Part shown: piece after piece, positions 19,435-27,215 of the stretch
Layout of the letters: each line of letters opens with the position of its first letter
Position numbering within the stretch: position 1 is the first letter of the stretch
Assembly: GCA_003567855.1 (NCBI GenBank)
Contig: PWYM01000115.1
Location: 1-50,120 of the forward strand
Source: Gammaproteobacteria bacterium
Lineage (GTDB): Bacteria; Pseudomonadota; Gammaproteobacteria; Steroidobacterales; PWYM01
Length of the DNA stretch: 50,120 nucleotides
Reading direction: 5' to 3'
The notes under the pieces: model-generated
Database searches by the model: none
What the model was told of the DNA's origin: nothing
The model's input: only the letters and a program-made list of their open reading frames with translations
Translations under genes and position numbers: made by a program

Positions 19435-21834
19435 ATGAAAGCAACAATCACCCGAAGCGCACTGACCTGCGCTTCGACACTGGGCCTGATGGCGGCCGTA
19501 CCCGCGCTCACGCTCGGGACTGCCGTCGCCCAGGAAATGCGGGGTCAACAGCCCACCGCTGCCCGCACCATCGACGAGATCGTCGTTACCTCGAGGCGAC
19601 GCGGCGAGGAGCTCCTGCAGGAGGTCCCGGCAACGATCACGGCCTTCAGCGGTGACCAGCTCGACCGCCTCGGCGCGCTCAACTTTGACGAATTCGCCTA
19701 CCACGTCCCCGGGCTCACCTTTGACGACGAAGGGCCGGGCCAGAAACGCTACACCGTGCGCGGCATCCAGTCGGCCGGCCAGCAGCAGACCGCCGTCTAC
19801 TACGACGACATCCCGCTGCCGGGCGTGCAGACCGCCGGCGGCAACAGCGGCTCGCAGACGCCCGACCTCAAGCTGTTCGACATGGAGCGTATCGAGGTCT
19901 TGCGCGGCCCGCAGGGCACGACCTTCGGCGCCAACTCGCAGGCCGGCACGGTGCGTTTCATCACGCGCAAGCCGGTGATGAACGAGGTCGAAGGCCGGAT
20001 CAAGGTGGGCGTGCACACGATCAGCAAGGGCGGCGAAGGCGGTGACTTCTACGCGATGCTGAACCTGCCGCTGGTCGAGGACCGCCTCGCACTGCGCACG
20101 GTTGCTTTCTACGATCGCGAGGCCGGCTACCTCGACAACAACCGCCTGCAGCTCAACAACTACAACTGGGTCGAGACCCATGGCGGACGCGCCACGTTGC
20201 GATGGACCCCGGCCGACAACGTCACCATCGACGCACAGGCCTGGGTGCAGCGTCGTGACAACGGCGGCACCTTCCGCTACAACCCCTTCGATTCATTTTC
20301 CGACGACCCCGACAACCTCGACTTCGTCGACGGAAACCTGAACCCGCTGACCGAAATCCGGCAGATGGCGTTCGCGCAGACCGGTGACCTGGTCAACATC
20401 GACTACGCCCGGACAGAGCAGCCCGACAACATGGAGCTCTACAGCCTCGCGGTGGAGTGGGATACGCCGTTCGCTGTCGTGACCGCCAATGCCGGCTATT
20501 TCAAGCGGGACTACTTCTTCAAGCGCGACTCGACCTGGGTGGTCATGAACCTCGGCGCGCGCTTTGACGGCTTCGATGACTTCGATCCGGTGCGCCCGGA
20601 CCTCATCCCGGCGCTGACCGACCAGGCGCAGGATCTCCGGCAGCGCTCGATGGAGCTCAAGCTGCACTCGGTCGGTGACAGCCCCCTGCAATGGGTCGGC
20701 GGCGTCTACTGGCGCGAGCGTGATTCGAACTTCCGCAGTTTCGTGCCCGTTGTAGACGACCGCGGGCGCGTATTCGACCCTGGCACGCCGTTTGGCACGC
20801 CGGGAGAACCGGGCGCAGGCATCCCGGAGTGTCACCCGTGCGTGTTCGCGCGCGTGAACACCCGCAACATCGAGGAAATCGCGGTCTTTGGCGAGCTCAG
20901 CTACGAGCTGACCGACCAGTGGGAAGTGAGCGTCGGCGGCCGCTGGTACGAGGCCGAGCAGGCCGACGTCGGCAATCAGGCCTTCCCGTTCGCGCTGTTC
21001 CCGCCGGGCGACCCACCGGCCGACCTGCGCAGCTTCAAGGAGGACCAGTTCCTGACCAAGTTCCAGGTCTCGTACCGGCCCATGGACACCATGACACTCT
21101 ACGCGCTGGCATCGGAAGGCTACCGGCTCGGCGGCACCAACCAGCGTGGCATCGTCGCCGTTCCGCCCGGCTATGAGTCGGACAACATCTGGAACTACGA
21201 GTTCGGCATCAAGACCTCCTGGCTCAACAACCGCCTGATCGTCAACTCGGCACTGTTCTGGATCGACTGGGAGAACATCCAGGTCGCCGGTAGCGACCCG
21301 ACCGGCGCGTTCGGCTTCATCGGCAATGCCGGCGAGGCCGAGGTCCGCGGCGTCGAGTTCGAAGCCTACGCCCGGCCGACCGACAACTGGGACCTGTCGA
21401 TGGGCTTCACCTGGCTCGAGAAGCGTGAACTCACCGAGGACCAGATCACCGACGAAGTGGTCGCTCCCGGGCGTGCCGGCGACAAGATCCCGTTCATCCC
21501 GGGATTCACGGCCAATGCGACCGCGCGCTACACGTTCAACCTGCCGGTGGACGGCTGGGACGCGTTCATCGGCGGCGAGTTCGTGCACCGTGGCAGCTCC
21601 AACTCGCAACTCGACACCACGTCGCGATTCAACCGGCGGCAGAACTCCTTCGAGATCTTCAATTTCCGCGTCGGTGCGGTCAACATCGCGGAAGATCTGG
21701 ATCTCACGTTCTACGTACGCAACGCGTTCGACAAGCGTGGGGACCTGCGGGTGAGAACCGAGGATTCGCTGCTCACGGTGAAATGGACCAACCAGCCGCG
21801 GACGTTCGGGATGGACCTTTCCAAGCGCTTCTGA
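19435..21834 (+). CDS. TonB-dependent outer membrane receptor
   Basis: A 799-residue receptor of normal length. It has a signal peptide (about 1-32, ending AVA), a TonB-box-like DEIVVTSRRR at about residues 47-56, a plug domain with VPGLTFDD, YTVRGIQSAG and VLRGPQGTTFGANSQAGTVRFIT, and a long beta-barrel ending in Phe (MDLSKRF). GGAGGG is correctly placed before the ATG. It would import a ligand too large or scarce for porins, driven by TonB-ExbBD encoded elsewhere. Divergent placement to two secreted amidohydrolases argues for an organic nitrogen compound rather than iron, but this is inference. No Fur-like box was seen in front of it. Confidence 0.93.
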   Translation: MKATITRSALTCASTLGLMAAVPALTLGTAVAQEMRGQQPTAARTIDEIVVTSRRRGEELLQEVPATITAFSGDQLDRLGALNFDEFAYHVPGLTFDDEGPGQKRYTVRGIQSAGQQQTAVYYDDIPLPGVQTAGGNSGSQTPDLKLFDMERIEVLRGPQGTTFGANSQAGTVRFITRKPVMNEVEGRIKVGVHTISKGGEGGDFYAMLNLPLVEDRLALRTVAFYDREAGYLDNNRLQLNNYNWVETHGGRATLRWTPADNVTIDAQAWVQRRDNGGTFRYNPFDSFSDDPDNLDFVDGNLNPLTEIRQMAFAQTGDLVNIDYARTEQPDNMELYSLAVEWDTPFAVVTANAGYFKRDYFFKRDSTWVVMNLGARFDGFDDFDPVRPDLIPALTDQAQDLRQRSMELKLHSVGDSPLQWVGGVYWRERDSNFRSFVPVVDDRGRVFDPGTPFGTPGEPGAGIPECHPCVFARVNTRNIEEIAVFGELSYELTDQWEVSVGGRWYEAEQADVGNQAFPFALFPPGDPPADLRSFKEDQFLTKFQVSYRPMDTMTLYALASEGYRLGGTNQRGIVAVPPGYESDNIWNYEFGIKTSWLNNRLIVNSALFWIDWENIQVAGSDPTGAFGFIGNAGEAEVRGVEFEAYARPTDNWDLSMGFTWLEKRELTEDQITDEVVAPGRAGDKIPFIPGFTANATARYTFNLPVDGWDAFIGGEFVHRGSSNSQLDTTSRFNRRQNSFEIFNFRVGAVNIAEDLDLTFYVRNAFDKRGDLRVRTEDSLLTVKWTNQPRTFGMDLSKRF

Positions 21835-21849
21835 GGGCATGAGGGGCCT

Positions 21850-21883
21850 CCGGCCGGTGGACCTGCTCCGGTCCACCGGTCGG
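21850..21883 (+). terminator. Strong hairpin after the TonB-receptor gene
   Basis: Bases 21850-21863 pair with 21870-21883, 14 pairs with one G:T wobble and a six-base loop, starting 16 bases after the receptor stop. GGGG upstream and CCCC downstream could extend it. No T-run follows, so it may protect the mRNA 3' end or act with Rho. Confidence 0.5.
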
Positions 21884-21941
21884 AAACCCCATGATCGGAG
21901 CCCTATGGACATGCTGTACGGCGAGGCGCGACCATAGCCTG

Positions 21942-23042
21942 ATGGATCGAAACCTCACATCCGATCGCTCGCCAGGCGCTGGCGAGCCGGTACAGGCGGG
22001 GCGAAAGCCCGTCTACGCGTCCCTTCGCAAGGGCCGCACTTATTACTGGTGCAGCTGCGGGCGTTCGAAACGCCAGCCTTACTGCGACGGCTCCCATCGC
22101 GGCACGGACTTCGAACCGGTGGCCTACACCGCTTCCGAAGACGGTGAGGAGGTGCTCTTCTGCACCTGCAAACGCACCGGTGATAGCCCGTTCTGTGACG
22201 GCACGCACAACAACCTGCCCGGCGGATACCGCGAGGACGATCCCCAAAGCACGGCGAACCAGGCTATTGGATTCACCGACGATACAGACGGCCCGATGCT
22301 GCGCCTCGACGGCGGCTGCTACGTCTACCGCGTCGCGTCCGCCACGCGGCAGCGCCACGGCAATGTCGAGTACTGCACCGTCATCGGACCGGCGCTTGGT
22401 GCACGCTACCAGTCCCAGTTCCACCTGCGTACGACAGACGATGCCTGGACGCCCATGGTGGGCTTCGGCGATCGTGACGTGGTGCTGCTGGTCGGCGCGG
22501 GCCAGGGCGAGATCGACATCGCCGGACGCACGTTCCCGGCGCAGCGCTCTGACGGGCTCCATGTTCGGCCTGGCGAATGCTTCCGCATCCGCTCTTCCAA
22601 TGCCGCCTGCCCCCTGTCGGTGTTCGTAAGCGCATGCCCCGCCACCGACGCACCGTCATGGCCCGAGGGTCCTGCGGCCGACTTCGATGCGCGCTGGCCT
22701 GACCGGCGCGTCGTCGTCGACGAGGCTCAGCGCGAGACCATGGGCAGCCGCTTCTTTCAGCGCCTCGTCGATGCACGCGTGGGGAGCGAGCGCGCGACCC
22801 AGTTCATAGGCCATATCCCGCCTTCCAAGGCCGAGCCGCATCGCCACCTCTACGAGGAATCACTGATCGTGCTGGACGGCCGGGGCGTGATGTGGACCGA
22901 ACACCTCAAGGCACCGGTAGAGGCCGGCGACGTGATCTTTCTCCCCCGCAAACAGCTCCACTCGCTGCAGTCCACCGCAGAAGACGGGATGTATGTCGTC
23001 GGGGTGATTCACCCCGGCACCAATCCGGCAATCAACTACTGA
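21942..23042 (+). CDS. Fusion protein: two CDGSH iron-sulfur domains plus cupin domains
   Basis: A 366-residue protein from the ATG at 21942 (an ATG at 21891 would add 17 unconvincing residues). The N-terminal third has two CDGSH [2Fe-2S] motifs: CSCGRSKRQPYCDGSH and CTCKRTGDSPFCDGTH, each with the Cys3-His ligand set. The rest looks like a two-part cupin. The C-terminal cupin is clear, with EPHRHLYEESLIVLDGRG for metal motif 1 and GDVIFLPRKQLHSLQ for motif 2; the middle segment (about 120-245) is a weaker, probably non-metal cupin. Function unknown; redox sensing or a small-molecule oxygenase-like role are possible. It overlaps the class V aminotransferase gene tail-to-tail by 11 bases. Confidence 0.82.
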   Translation: MDRNLTSDRSPGAGEPVQAGRKPVYASLRKGRTYYWCSCGRSKRQPYCDGSHRGTDFEPVAYTASEDGEEVLFCTCKRTGDSPFCDGTHNNLPGGYREDDPQSTANQAIGFTDDTDGPMLRLDGGCYVYRVASATRQRHGNVEYCTVIGPALGARYQSQFHLRTTDDAWTPMVGFGDRDVVLLVGAGQGEIDIAGRTFPAQRSDGLHVRPGECFRIRSSNAACPLSVFVSACPATDAPSWPEGPAADFDARWPDRRVVVDEAQRETMGSRFFQRLVDARVGSERATQFIGHIPPSKAEPHRHLYEESLIVLDGRGVMWTEHLKAPVEAGDVIFLPRKQLHSLQSTAEDGMYVVGVIHPGTNPAINY

Positions 23043-24228
23043 CGACTAGCGGGCGGCGGCGCTCCAGCGCGGCCAGCAGCGCATCGATGTCGCTGTCATC
23101 GTTGTAGAAATGGAACGAGGCACGGACATTGCCGTCACGGCATGAAGTGACGATGCCGTCGGCAGCCAGCTGCTCCACGAGTGCGACGTCATTCGTCGAG
23201 CGGATCGCGACGGTGGGGCCACGCAGTGCGTCCTCGCGAGGTGTGGCGGTTGCGATGCCGGCATTCGAAAGACGGTCCAGGCACCGTCCCGAGAGCGTCA
23301 CGATGCGCTGCTCTATCGCCGGCATGCCTGCGCGCTCGAGTATCGCAAGCCCCGCCTCAGTTGCATAACAGCCGACTACCGGTGGCGTTCCCGACTCGAA
23401 ACGGCGCGCATCCGGCGCCGGATCATAGCCCGTGATGTCCATCGCGCCCGGATCGCGCTGGGCCATCCACCCGGTGCACGTGGGTACGAGCTGCTCGATC
23501 ATCGATTCGCGAACGTACATGAAGCCGACACCCGCGGTACCCAGCATGTACTTCAACGTACCGCCGACGGCGACGTCCACGTCGAGTTCGCCGAGTGGTA
23601 ACACCTGTGACCCTGCCGACTGGTAGCAGTCGAGCATGAACAGCGCGCCGCGTTCGCGCGCAATGCGTGCGATCGCTTCCACGTCGAGACGGCGTCCGTT
23701 GCGGTAACAGACATGTGTCACGGCGACCACGCGCGTGCGCTCGTCGATGAGCCGCTCGAAATGCTCGACCGGGATGTGGCCGTCGTCGGCGACAGGGGCG
23801 TGGACGACCTCGGCGCCACGTCGCTCCTGTGCATGCCAGATCTGGCCGTTGGTCGGAAACTCAAAGTCGCTGACGACGACACGGTTGCGTTTGCCGGAAA
23901 AGTCCAGGCAGCTCGCAAACGCATTGATGCCAGCCGATGCCGAGGTCGTCACCGCGATCTCGGCAGGTCGAACTCCGAACAGTTGCGCAAGCCCTGCGCG
24001 CACCGCCTCGTTACGACCCACCCAGTGCCCCCAGTCAGCGCCTTCCTCGAGTCGGAGCCGCAGGTAGTCTTCCATCGCGGCCTTTACCGACAGCGCAAGC
24101 GCGCCATAAGACCCCGAGTTCAGGTACGTCCTGCGTGCCAGTACCGGGAACTCGCGACGCCACGCCGCGACGCTGGAGTCGTCGAGTGGCTCGATTTCCG
24201 GCCGCGCTGTCATGCCTTGTTCAGCCAT
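23032..24228 (-). CDS. Class V aminotransferase family protein (cysteine desulfurase/isopenicillin-N-epimerase-like)
   Basis: A 398-residue PLP enzyme of fold type I, class V. Landmarks are TTSASAGINAF for phosphate binding, Asp200 and Gln203 in FMLDCYQSAGSQ, and the PLP lysine Lys226 in GGTLKYMLGTAG. No catalytic-cysteine loop typical of sulfur-transferring desulfurases is evident. Possible reactions include transamination, epimerisation or a kynureninase-type cleavage; the last is attractive in this context but the kynureninase pattern is not clear. It starts 12 bases after the Na+ symporter stop and so is the last gene of the iorA-iorB-transporter operon. Start at 24228, or the ATG at 24213. 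Confidence 0.85.
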   Translation of the reverse strand: MAEQGMTARPEIEPLDDSSVAAWRREFPVLARRTYLNSGSYGALALSVKAAMEDYLRLRLEEGADWGHWVGRNEAVRAGLAQLFGVRPAEIAVTTSASAGINAFASCLDFSGKRNRVVVSDFEFPTNGQIWHAQERRGAEVVHAPVADDGHIPVEHFERLIDERTRVVAVTHVCYRNGRRLDVEAIARIARERGALFMLDCYQSAGSQVLPLGELDVDVAVGGTLKYMLGTAGVGFMYVRESMIEQLVPTCTGWMAQRDPGAMDITGYDPAPDARRFESGTPPVVGCYATEAGLAILERAGMPAIEQRIVTLSGRCLDRLSNAGIATATPREDALRGPTVAIRSTNDVALVEQLAADGIVTSCRDGNVRASFHFYNDDSDIDALLAALERRRPLVVSS

Positions 24229-24240
24229 CGCATCGGTTTC

Positions 24241-25626
24241 CTACAGCCACAGGTCGAGTATCAGCCCCGCGATCGCAATCGGAGCAACGAAACGGATGAT
24301 GAACAGCCACGTCGAGTAGCGATAGCCCTCTCCGAGGCCCAGTTCTTCCACGCTGATGACGCGACTGATCCCCCAACCGACGAACAGCGCGATCAACAGG
24401 CCATTCACCGGCAACAGTACGTTGGCGATGATGAAGTCCAGCACGTCGAAGGCTGTCATGCCGACGAACCGCCCGGTCCACTCGAGGGGAAAGAACGTGC
24501 CGAGCAGGTTGAACGACAACAGCGATGGCAGGCCAATCAGCCAGGCAAGCAGGCCCGCCGAAATCGTGACCCCGGGACGCTGCATCGCAACTCTTTCGCG
24601 CACGAATGCGACAACCGGTTCAAGCATGCCGATCGCGGTCGTGAAGGCGGCGAAGAATACGAGTGTGAAGAACACGACGCCGATGAACCAGCCGCCCGGC
24701 ATCTGGCCGAACGCGACCGGCAGCGTCACGAAAATCAGGTTCGGCCCCTCGCCGGGATTGAGCCCGAACTGGAATACGATCGGGAAAATCGCGAGCCCGG
24801 CAAGAATGGCGACCAGCGCGTCGAGCGAACAGATCACGCCTGCAGAACCCGGCAGCGAAATCCCACGCGGCAGGTACGCGCTGTAGGTCATGATGACGCC
24901 GACGCCGATCGCGACCGAGAAGAACGCCTGGCCCAGTGCGAGCAGGATCGAATCGGTGGTCAGGCGAGCGAAATCGGGCGTGAACAGAAACGACACGCCG
25001 CCGGCAAAGTCCATCGTGAACACGTTGTAGACGACCAGCCCGAGCAGCAGCACGAACAGGCCCGGCATCATCACGCGCGCCGCAATCTCGATGCCGCGAT
25101 TCACACCCCTGCACACGATCGCCACGGTGATTGCGATGAACAGGAAGTGCAGTACGACCTGGCGCCCCACGGAACTCGTCAACGCATCGAACTGTGCCAA
25201 CGAGCCGGCGCCGTCAAGGCCGCGGAATGCATCGAGCAGCGCCAGCCAGACATAGTCCATGACCCACGCCGCCACAACGCTGTAGTAGCTGAGGCCGACG
25301 AAAGGAATCAGTACGCTCAGGCCGCCTATCAGTTTCCAGAAGGCCGGCCGTCGCTCCTCGGCGATCAGCCTGTTGACGCTGCCGACGGCACTGCTCCCGC
25401 CCCGCCGGCCGATGGTCATCTCCGCGGCCATGATCGGCACGCCGAGCAGGAACACGAACAGCAGGTACACCAGGATGAAGGCGCCGCCACCGTTTTCACC
25501 GGCAACGTACGGAAAGCGCCAGAGATTGCCCAGACCCACCGCGGCGCCGACCGCCGCGAACAGGAACGCCGGCGTCGAGGTCCAGCGCTCCACGGCGCGT
25601 GGCGCGCCGGTATCTTCGTGTCTCAC
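24241..25626 (-). CDS. Sodium-dependent amino acid transporter (SNF/NSS, SLC6-like)
   Basis: A 461-residue inner-membrane protein with about 11-12 helices. Helix 1 carries the family signature: AAVGAAVGLGNLWRFPYVAG followed by ENGGGAF (about residues 25-50), which forms the Na+ and amino acid site in LeuT-like proteins. A WTST motif precedes helix 1. Bacterial members such as TnaT and MhsT take up tryptophan or other hydrophobic amino acids with Na+. Its place directly between iorB and a class V aminotransferase gene suggests an aromatic amino acid as cargo. It starts 11 bases after the iorB stop. Confidence 0.92.
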   Translation of the reverse strand: MRHEDTGAPRAVERWTSTPAFLFAAVGAAVGLGNLWRFPYVAGENGGGAFILVYLLFVFLLGVPIMAAEMTIGRRGGSSAVGSVNRLIAEERRPAFWKLIGGLSVLIPFVGLSYYSVVAAWVMDYVWLALLDAFRGLDGAGSLAQFDALTSSVGRQVVLHFLFIAITVAIVCRGVNRGIEIAARVMMPGLFVLLLGLVVYNVFTMDFAGGVSFLFTPDFARLTTDSILLALGQAFFSVAIGVGVIMTYSAYLPRGISLPGSAGVICSLDALVAILAGLAIFPIVFQFGLNPGEGPNLIFVTLPVAFGQMPGGWFIGVVFFTLVFFAAFTTAIGMLEPVVAFVRERVAMQRPGVTISAGLLAWLIGLPSLLSFNLLGTFFPLEWTGRFVGMTAFDVLDFIIANVLLPVNGLLIALFVGWGISRVISVEELGLGEGYRYSTWLFIIRFVAPIAIAGLILDLWL

Positions 25627-25637
25627 GGTCTCTCCCC

Positions 25638-27215
25638 TCAGTGGCGCAACGCCGCGAGCGCGCTCTGCAACTGCTCCCCGTGCTCGTCGGCCAGCGCCGC
25701 ATCGCGCAGTTCACGCAACCTGGCTGCCGGATCGTCTTGACTGGCGACCAGCTCGAGGTTCGCCATCAGCGTTTCGTAGTTTTGCGTGCCGCGGGCATGG
25801 GTGTCACCGTAGCCCTTGATCAACCGCTGGCAGCACGCGATCTCGACTGCAAGCGCATAATCGCGCCCCGCGGTCTCCGCGATACGCTCGAGCCACGCCT
25901 GCATCTTCTCGTGCTCGACCTTGTAACGCAGCGACAGCCTGCGGATACGCCGAAAACCCGCCAGCGTGTGCAGCAGCACGAAACCGCCAAGTTTATTTGT
26001 CGATACGTGACGCCCCTTGCGGGTGAACAGCCCCAGGAACCCCCGCAGCGCACGGCTGCCGAGAATCATCCGCCCGACTGGCGCCGGTAGTGTGTCGCAG
26101 ATTTCCTCGACCCGCGGATGCATGAATTCGGTCACGTGCACGATCTGATCGGGCTTCGCGCGGACCTCGCGGCGGAAACGCTCGAAACGACTCGCGCGGG
26201 TCTTGAGGTCGGCAACGCGGATCGTGTCCTCGTAGGTCATCCACAGTGCCAGGTAACGCGCCGTCTCGCGGGTGAGCCCCCAGTCGCGTTCCGCGTCGTC
26301 CACCGCGAGTACCGGCTTGAGCCGGTCGAGGTAGAGATCGGCATAAGCCGGATCCTGGTAGTCGACGGTGCGTCGCACGCCCTCGCGGGCGGTCTCGTGC
26401 ACGGCCTCGGGCAATTCAGCACGCACGCGCGCGAACAGTCGCTCACCCTCGGCGCTGCGCGCCTGCCAAGGGTCGGCGGCCTGCGGCTGCGTGACCTGCT
26501 CGGGCGTGGTCGTATCCGCGCGACCGGCGCGCGCCGCGTCGTAACCGGCAGCAAAGCCGGCAAGATTCGCGTCCACGGCCTTTCCGGAGGCGCGTATCGT
26601 GTCCTCGAAAGCCTCACGCGGCAAACCCAGTGCGCCGGAACCGGCCAGTGCACCGAACAGCACCGCGCTGATCACGCATCCCTTGTCTTCGGCGAGCGCC
26701 TGCATGTCGAAAGCGATCAGCTGGCGGGCATCGCGGCGCGCGCGGGCGAGGATGGCCTCACCGGGCGCAAGACCGTCGCCCATCGCGGACTTCTCCGAGA
26801 TGGCGTACACGCGATGCGTGGAGCTGATCAGCGTCGTACGCTCCTTGGTCACGATCCCGCGCAGCATCGACCGCCCGGCTTCCATCAGTTCGGAGGCAAT
26901 CACGATGTCGACGTCGCCGCTGGTGGGCATCAGCGCCAGCACGGGTTCGGTGCCCGCCTGGCGCGCCTCGTCCTCCGGGAACATCTCGAGGTAGTAGATC
27001 GTCGCCCCGGTGCGCTGCGCGACGCCGGGCACCGACGTGTACTGCGCGAGATAGCCGCCGCGCTCGGCAACCGACACCACCCAGCCGGCGAGCACACCGC
27101 CGCCCTGGCCGCCGAGTGCTGCGATCGCGAGCGTCAGCGGGCGTGGCCCCTCGGGCTGCGGCTGCCCGCGGCCCACTTCGCCGGAGGTCACCGTGGTGGG
27201 GTGTTCAGCAGGCAT
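25638..27215 (-). CDS. iorB: Indolepyruvate oxidoreductase subunit beta with long C-terminal extension
   Basis: A 525-residue protein. The ATG at 27215 has AGGAGG seven bases upstream and is preferred over the one at 27233; it overlaps the iorA end by 11 bases. Residues about 25-215 are the pyruvate-ferredoxin oxidoreductase gamma-type domain (AALGGQGGGVLAGW, SVPGVAQRTGATIYY, DIVIASELMEAGR). The C-terminal about 280 residues correspond to the helical extension (DUF6537-like) found in proteobacterial IorB and absent from the short archaeal subunit. With IorA it oxidatively decarboxylates arylpyruvates to aryl-acetyl-CoA. It links aromatic amino acid transamination with CoA-thioester metabolism. 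Confidence 0.9.
   Translation of the reverse strand: MPAEHPTTVTSGEVGRGQPQPEGPRPLTLAIAALGGQGGGVLAGWVVSVAERGGYLAQYTSVPGVAQRTGATIYYLEMFPEDEARQAGTEPVLALMPTSGDVDIVIASELMEAGRSMLRGIVTKERTTLISSTHRVYAISEKSAMGDGLAPGEAILARARRDARQLIAFDMQALAEDKGCVISAVLFGALAGSGALGLPREAFEDTIRASGKAVDANLAGFAAGYDAARAGRADTTTPEQVTQPQAADPWQARSAEGERLFARVRAELPEAVHETAREGVRRTVDYQDPAYADLYLDRLKPVLAVDDAERDWGLTRETARYLALWMTYEDTIRVADLKTRASRFERFRREVRAKPDQIVHVTEFMHPRVEEICDTLPAPVGRMILGSRALRGFLGLFTRKGRHVSTNKLGGFVLLHTLAGFRRIRRLSLRYKVEHEKMQAWLERIAETAGRDYALAVEIACCQRLIKGYGDTHARGTQNYETLMANLELVASQDDPAARLRELRDAALADEHGEQLQSALAALRH

Noticed and set aside
20293-21912. 539-codon minus-strand frame inside the TonB receptor
   Set aside because: Shadow of a barrel-coding sequence; no recognisable domain.
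23713-25740. 675-codon plus-strand frame opposite the class V enzyme and symporter genes
   Set aside because: Low-complexity Arg/Gln/His/Glu composition and the minus strand has strong family motifs.
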